Assembly (NCBI RefSeq): GCF_019049655.1 | Contig: NZ_JAFMOX010000065.1 | Location: 124,001 to 188,000, forward strand | Origin: Rahnella rivi | Lineage (GTDB): Bacteria; Pseudomonadota; Gammaproteobacteria; Enterobacterales; Enterobacteriaceae | DNA: 64,000 bases | Direction: 5' to 3' | In this document: one piece after another, positions 60,913 to 64,000 of the stretch | Numbering within the stretch: the stretch's first letter is position 1 | Layout: the number at the start of each line of letters is the position of its first letter | Translations under genes and position numbers: made by a program | Notes under the pieces: model-generated | Told to the model about the DNA's origin: nothing | Databases searched by the model: none | Seen by the model: only the letters and a program-made list of their open reading frames with translations

Positions 60913-61912
60913 ATTCAGCCTGATGCAACAGACAATCCAGCGCGCCCTGCTCAATGCCGGGCTGGATGATGAAAGTGCGCGGGTTTGCGCCCGTATCCAT
61001 ACCGAATCCAGCTGCGATGGCATTGCCTCACACGGCCTGAACCGGGTGGCGCGCTTTGTGGATTATGTCAAAAAGGGCTGGATTGATATTCATGCCAAAC
61101 CGGAACTTGAAAAATCACTGGGGGCCATCGCTATTTACAACGGACATCAGGGGATCGGCATCACCAACGCCCTGTTCGCCGTCGAAAAAGCCGCAGAGAT
61201 GGCAAAGGAATACGGCGTCGGCATTGTGGCGCTGAAAAACAGCACCCACTGGATGCGCGGCGGAAGTTATGGCTGGCACGCAGCCGAACATGGCATGGCC
61301 GCGATATGCTGGACGAATACTGAATCCTGCATGCCTGCCTGGGGCGGTAAAAATACCCGTGTCGGCAACAACCCGTTCGTGATGGCGGTGCCCCGCGCCA
61401 AAGGCCCGATCGTGCTGGATATGGCGATGTCACAGTATTCCTACGGCAAATTACAGGTTACCCGGCTGAAAAACGAAAAACTGCCTTTCCCCGGCGGCTA
61501 CGATAAAGAGGGAAATCTTACCGACGATCCGGGCCCGATCGAAGCCTCAATGCGTATTTTACCCACCGGTTACTGGAAAGGTTCCGGTCTGGCGATTGTG
61601 CTGGATGCCATGGCCGCACTGTTGTCAGCCGGAGCCCCCACCAATGAGATCGACAAAATAGGCAAAGGCAGCTGCACCGGCGCCAGTCAGATCTTCATGG
61701 TGTTCGATCCGCAACAACTCGGTGGCGCTGAGTTCACCGAACGCATGGCCGACAGCGTGGCAGATTATGTGAATGGATCCGATCCCGCCGAAAACAGTCG
61801 CGATGTGCGGTATCCGGGGCAAACGGCGGCATCAAACCGCCGTGAAAACCTCAGCCAGGGGATCCCGGTGGATGATGCGGTATGGGAGGAAGTGATGCGG
61901 CTGGCGCAATAA
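60899..61912 (+). CDS. 3-dehydro-L-gulonate 2-dehydrogenase-like oxidoreductase (YiaK/Ldh2 family)
   Basis: A 337-residue NAD(P)H-dependent reductase of the malate/L-lactate dehydrogenase 2 fold. The active-site His region is DGIASHGLNRVARFVDYV, followed by NSTHWMRGGSYGWHAAEHGM. This matches YiaK (DlgD), which interconverts 2,3-diketo-L-gulonate and 3-dehydro-L-gulonate in E. coli. The ATG follows GGAG and overlaps the symporter gene by 14 nt. The true substrate may be another sugar acid. Confidence 0.87.
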   Translation: MQRIEFSLMQQTIQRALLNAGLDDESARVCARIHTESSCDGIASHGLNRVARFVDYVKKGWIDIHAKPELEKSLGAIAIYNGHQGIGITNALFAVEKAAEMAKEYGVGIVALKNSTHWMRGGSYGWHAAEHGMAAICWTNTESCMPAWGGKNTRVGNNPFVMAVPRAKGPIVLDMAMSQYSYGKLQVTRLKNEKLPFPGGYDKEGNLTDDPGPIEASMRILPTGYWKGSGLAIVLDAMAALLSAGAPTNEIDKIGKGSCTGASQIFMVFDPQQLGGAEFTERMADSVADYVNGSDPAENSRDVRYPGQTAASNRRENLSQGIPVDDAVWEEVMRLAQ

Positions 61913-61919
61913 AAACACC

Positions 61920-61950
61920 CGAAGCCTCCCACCGCGGAGGCTTTTTTATT
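61920..61950 (+). terminator. Terminator of the symporter-dehydrogenase operon
   Basis: AAGCCTCC-CACCGC-GGAGGCTT is followed by a T-run, 10 bp past the dehydrogenase stop. rspA therefore needs its own promoter. Confidence 0.88.
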
Positions 61951-62002
61951 GGCACCCGCAGCCGGTTTCCCGCCTCTCGTCATATTCACTTTTCCGCAAC
62001 AA

Positions 62003-62056
62003 AGTGTGATCCTCCCCGGCAAAAAACGATAAACATACTTGTATGGTAGTTGTCAT
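62003..62056 (+). promoter_or_regulatory. Shared upstream motif, copy 2 (before rspA)
   Basis: CGATAAACATACTTGTATGG followed by TAGTTGT (62027-62053) repeats the motif found before the symporter gene. TGTGATCCTCC occurs at 62005-62015, the same relative place. It lies about 60 bp upstream of the rspA start. Confidence 0.65.
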
Positions 62057-62114
62057 GTGGCGTATTTATAGCCAAAGAAAATGCATCTTACTTTACTGCA
62101 GAAGGTCATAACCG

Positions 62115-63329
62115 ATGAAAATCGTGAATGCTGAAGTCTTTGTTACTTGTCCGGGGCGCAACTTTGTTACGTTGAAGATCACTACCGACAGCGGGCTGAC
62201 CGGGATCGGTGATGCCACGCTGAATGGCCGCGAACTGCCGGTGGCGTCCTACCTGAAAGATCATGTTTGTCCGCAACTGATCGGGCGTGACGCGCATCAG
62301 ATCGAGGATATCTGGCAGTTCTTCTACAAAGGCGCGTACTGGCGTCGTGGCCCGGTCACTATGTCGGCGATTTCCGCCGTGGACACCGCGCTGTGGGACA
62401 TCAAGGCCAAAGCCGCCAATATGCCGCTGTATCAACTGCTCGGTGGCGCATCGCGCACCGGCGTCATGGTTTACTGCCACACCACCGGCCATTCGGTGGA
62501 TGAAGTGCTTGATGACTACGCTAAACACAAAGAGCTGGGCTTCAAGGCGATCCGCGCGCAATGCGGCGTACCGGGCATGAAAACCACTTACGGCATGGCG
62601 AAAGGCAAAGGGCTGGCCTACGAACCGGCCACCAAAGGCAACTGGCCGGAAGAACAGCTGTGGTCAACGGAGAAATACCTCGATTTCACACCAAAACTGT
62701 TTGAAGCCGTGCGTAACAAATTCGGCTTCGACGAACACCTGCTGCACGACATGCACCACCGCCTGACGCCAATCGAAGCGGCGCGCTTTGGTAAAAGCAT
62801 TGAAGACTATCGTCTGTTCTGGATGGAAGATCCGACCCCGGCGGAAAATCAGGAATGCTTCCGTTTGATCCGCCAGCATACGGTGACGCCAATCGCGGTA
62901 GGGGAAGTGTTCAACAGCATCTGGGATTGCAAACAGCTGATCGAAGAGCAACTGATCGACTATATCCGCACCACCATTACCCACGCGGGCGGCATCACCG
63001 GCATGCGCCGCATTGCTGATTTCGCCTCGCTGTATCAGGTGCGTACCGGCTCGCACGGCCCTTCCGACCTCTCACCCGTTTGTATGGCGGCGGCGCTGCA
63101 CTTCGACCTGTGGGTGCCAAACTTTGGCGTGCAGGAATATATGGGTTACTCCGAGCAAATGCTGGAAGTCTTCCCGCATAACTGGACGTTCGATAACGGC
63201 TACATGCACCCTGGCGAAAAACCGGGTCTGGGCATTGAGTTCGACGAAAAGCTGGCAGCGAAATATCCGTATGAACCGGCCTATCTGCCGGTAGCCCGTC
63301 TGGAAGACGGTACGTTGTGGAACTGGTAA
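62115..63329 (+). CDS. rspA: D-mannonate dehydratase family protein RspA (enolase superfamily)
   Basis: A 404-residue enolase-superfamily enzyme, the same length as E. coli RspA. It has DTALWDIKAKAANMPLYQLLGG, the YCHTTGH motif, metal ligands in HLLHDMHHRL, WMEDPTPAENQE and AVGEVFNS, and the C-terminal GSHGPSDLSPVCMAAALHFD. Members dehydrate D-mannonate to 2-keto-3-deoxygluconate, some very weakly. The downstream rspB start is 11 nt away, so they form an operon. Confidence 0.93.
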   Translation: MKIVNAEVFVTCPGRNFVTLKITTDSGLTGIGDATLNGRELPVASYLKDHVCPQLIGRDAHQIEDIWQFFYKGAYWRRGPVTMSAISAVDTALWDIKAKAANMPLYQLLGGASRTGVMVYCHTTGHSVDEVLDDYAKHKELGFKAIRAQCGVPGMKTTYGMAKGKGLAYEPATKGNWPEEQLWSTEKYLDFTPKLFEAVRNKFGFDEHLLHDMHHRLTPIEAARFGKSIEDYRLFWMEDPTPAENQECFRLIRQHTVTPIAVGEVFNSIWDCKQLIEEQLIDYIRTTITHAGGITGMRRIADFASLYQVRTGSHGPSDLSPVCMAAALHFDLWVPNFGVQEYMGYSEQMLEVFPHNWTFDNGYMHPGEKPGLGIEFDEKLAAKYPYEPAYLPVARLEDGTLWNW

Positions 63330-63340
63330 GGGAGCGAATA

Positions 63341-64000
63341 ATGAACAGTGTCGTTATACAAGAACCAGGAAAACTGGTGATCGAGCAACGTGCCTTGCCG
63401 GTACCTGCCGCCGGTGAGGTACGAGTTCGGGTCAGTTACGCAGGGATTTGCGGTTCGGATGTGCACATTTATCACGGGCATAATCCGTTCGCAAAATACC
63501 CACGGGTGATCGGCCATGAGTTCTTCGGGCACATCGACAGCGTCGGAGAAGGCGTAGACACCTCGCGTATCGGCGAGCGCGTGGTCGTTGATCCGGTGGT
63601 CAGCTGCGGCCATTGTTATCCCTGCTCCATTGGCCGCCCGAACGTGTGCACCGAGTTGCAGGTGATCGGCGTCCACCGTGACGGGGGTTTCAGTGATTAT
63701 GCCTGCGCACCGGCGAAAAATGCCTACGTGGTGCCTGCGGCCATTCCGGACAAACTCGCCAGCATGGTCGAACCCTTTACTATCGCGGCCAATATCACCG
63801 CCTTTCTCAAACCGACACCGCAGGATACCGCGCTGGTGTACGGTGCCGGTCCGATGGGGCTGACGGTGATTCAGGTACTGAAAGGCGTCTACGGCGTGCA
63901 GAAAGTGATTGTCACCGATCGCATTGAAGAACGTCTTCAGATGGCACAGGAAAGTGGCGCAGACTGGACCATCAACAATGCCGAACGCAGCGTAGCCGAC
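63341..64000 (+). CDS. rspB: Zinc-type alcohol dehydrogenase RspB (5' part, runs off the window)
   Basis: The first 220 codons of a medium-chain zinc dehydrogenase. The catalytic zinc region is CGSDVHIYHG and GHEFFGHI. Structural zinc Cys lie in SCGHCYPCSIGRPNVC, and the NAD-binding loop is YGAGPMGLTVIQV. The ATG follows GGAG. Pairing with rspA matches the E. coli rspAB operon. It probably oxidises a sugar acid related to mannonate. The C-terminus lies outside the window. Confidence 0.92.
   Translation, partial: MNSVVIQEPGKLVIEQRALPVPAAGEVRVRVSYAGICGSDVHIYHGHNPFAKYPRVIGHEFFGHIDSVGEGVDTSRIGERVVVDPVVSCGHCYPCSIGRPNVCTELQVIGVHRDGGFSDYACAPAKNAYVVPAAIPDKLASMVEPFTIAANITAFLKPTPQDTALVYGAGPMGLTVIQVLKGVYGVQKVIVTDRIEERLQMAQESGADWTINNAERSVAD

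Noticed and set aside
1..64000. CRISPR arrays, insertion sequences, prophage genes
   Set aside because: No regularly spaced repeats, transposase or integrase frames, or phage structural genes were recognised on either strand.

Overview
The window comes from an enterobacterial chromosome. Gene order follows the E. coli/Salmonella block around ligA-zipA-cysZ-cysK-ptsHI-crr, cysM, cysPTWA, yfeX-yfeY-yfeZ, ypeA-amiA-hemF and maeB-talA-tktB. This is joined to a second block known from another E. coli map position (yegD, mdtD-baeSR, yegP, yegQ, cyaR, yegS). Protein lengths and sequences are close to but not identical with E. coli, and most genes look moderately GC-rich. An environmental member of Enterobacterales near Yersiniaceae (Rahnella/Serratia-like) is the best guess. 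The genus is inferred, not proven.

Layout. (1) 1-860: a strong promoter drives three identical tRNA-Val(TAC) genes and one tRNA-Lys(TTT), followed by a terminator. A 105-bp segment holding the tRNA-Lys 3' end and that terminator is repeated 170 bp downstream. (2) 861-4496 (minus): a minimal ethanolamine operon (permease, eutB, eutC) without reactivase, regulator or microcompartment genes. (3) 4757-5759: a nucleotidyltransferase-like gene and a FlxA-like coiled-coil gene with a textbook sigma-28 promoter. (4) 5791-16390: yfeR/yfeH, ypeB-ligA, zipA/cysZ, cysK, ptsH-ptsI-crr. (5) 16491-18504: a CpxAR-like two-component pair. (6) 18605-19489: cysM.

(7) 19630-31919 (minus): an AT-richer type IVb pilus operon sitting between cysM and cysA, genes that are adjacent in E. 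coli. Its order is major pilin, large minor pilin, TcpQ-like protein, secretin, two bitopic membrane proteins, PilP-like protein, ATPase, polytopic membrane protein, secreted protein, prepilin peptidase. This is the order of the CFA/III (cofABCDEFGHIJP) and Longus operons of enterotoxigenic E. coli, followed here by an M23 peptidase. The secreted protein has an N-terminus like CofJ, the effector those pili export. The secretin reading frame is broken at a G4 tract. This is the most notable system in the window.

(8) 32606-43683: cysA-cysW-cysU-cysP with its own terminator, yfeX, yfeY, yfeZ, a YgiW-like OB-fold gene, ypeA, amiA, hemF, a YaiI-family gene, and a nucleoside hydrolase. (9) 43743-49411: maeB divergent from talA-tktB (pyruvate/NADPH and pentose phosphate metabolism). 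(10) 49553-59101: yegD, an aldo/keto reductase, mdtD-baeS-baeR without mdtABC, yegP, yegQ (trhP), the CyaR small RNA, yegS. (11) 59201-64000: a sugar-acid catabolic region (GPH-family symporter, YiaK-like dehydrogenase, RspA/mannonate dehydratase, start of RspB). Its two transcription units share a near-identical upstream motif. rspB runs off the right edge.

Functionally the window combines sulfur assimilation (cysZ, cysK, cysM, cysPUWA), PTS sugar uptake, central carbon metabolism, envelope/cell division genes (zipA, amiA, baeSR, yfeY), ethanolamine and sugar-acid use, and one probable surface-colonisation island. No CRISPR array, insertion sequence or prophage gene was seen.
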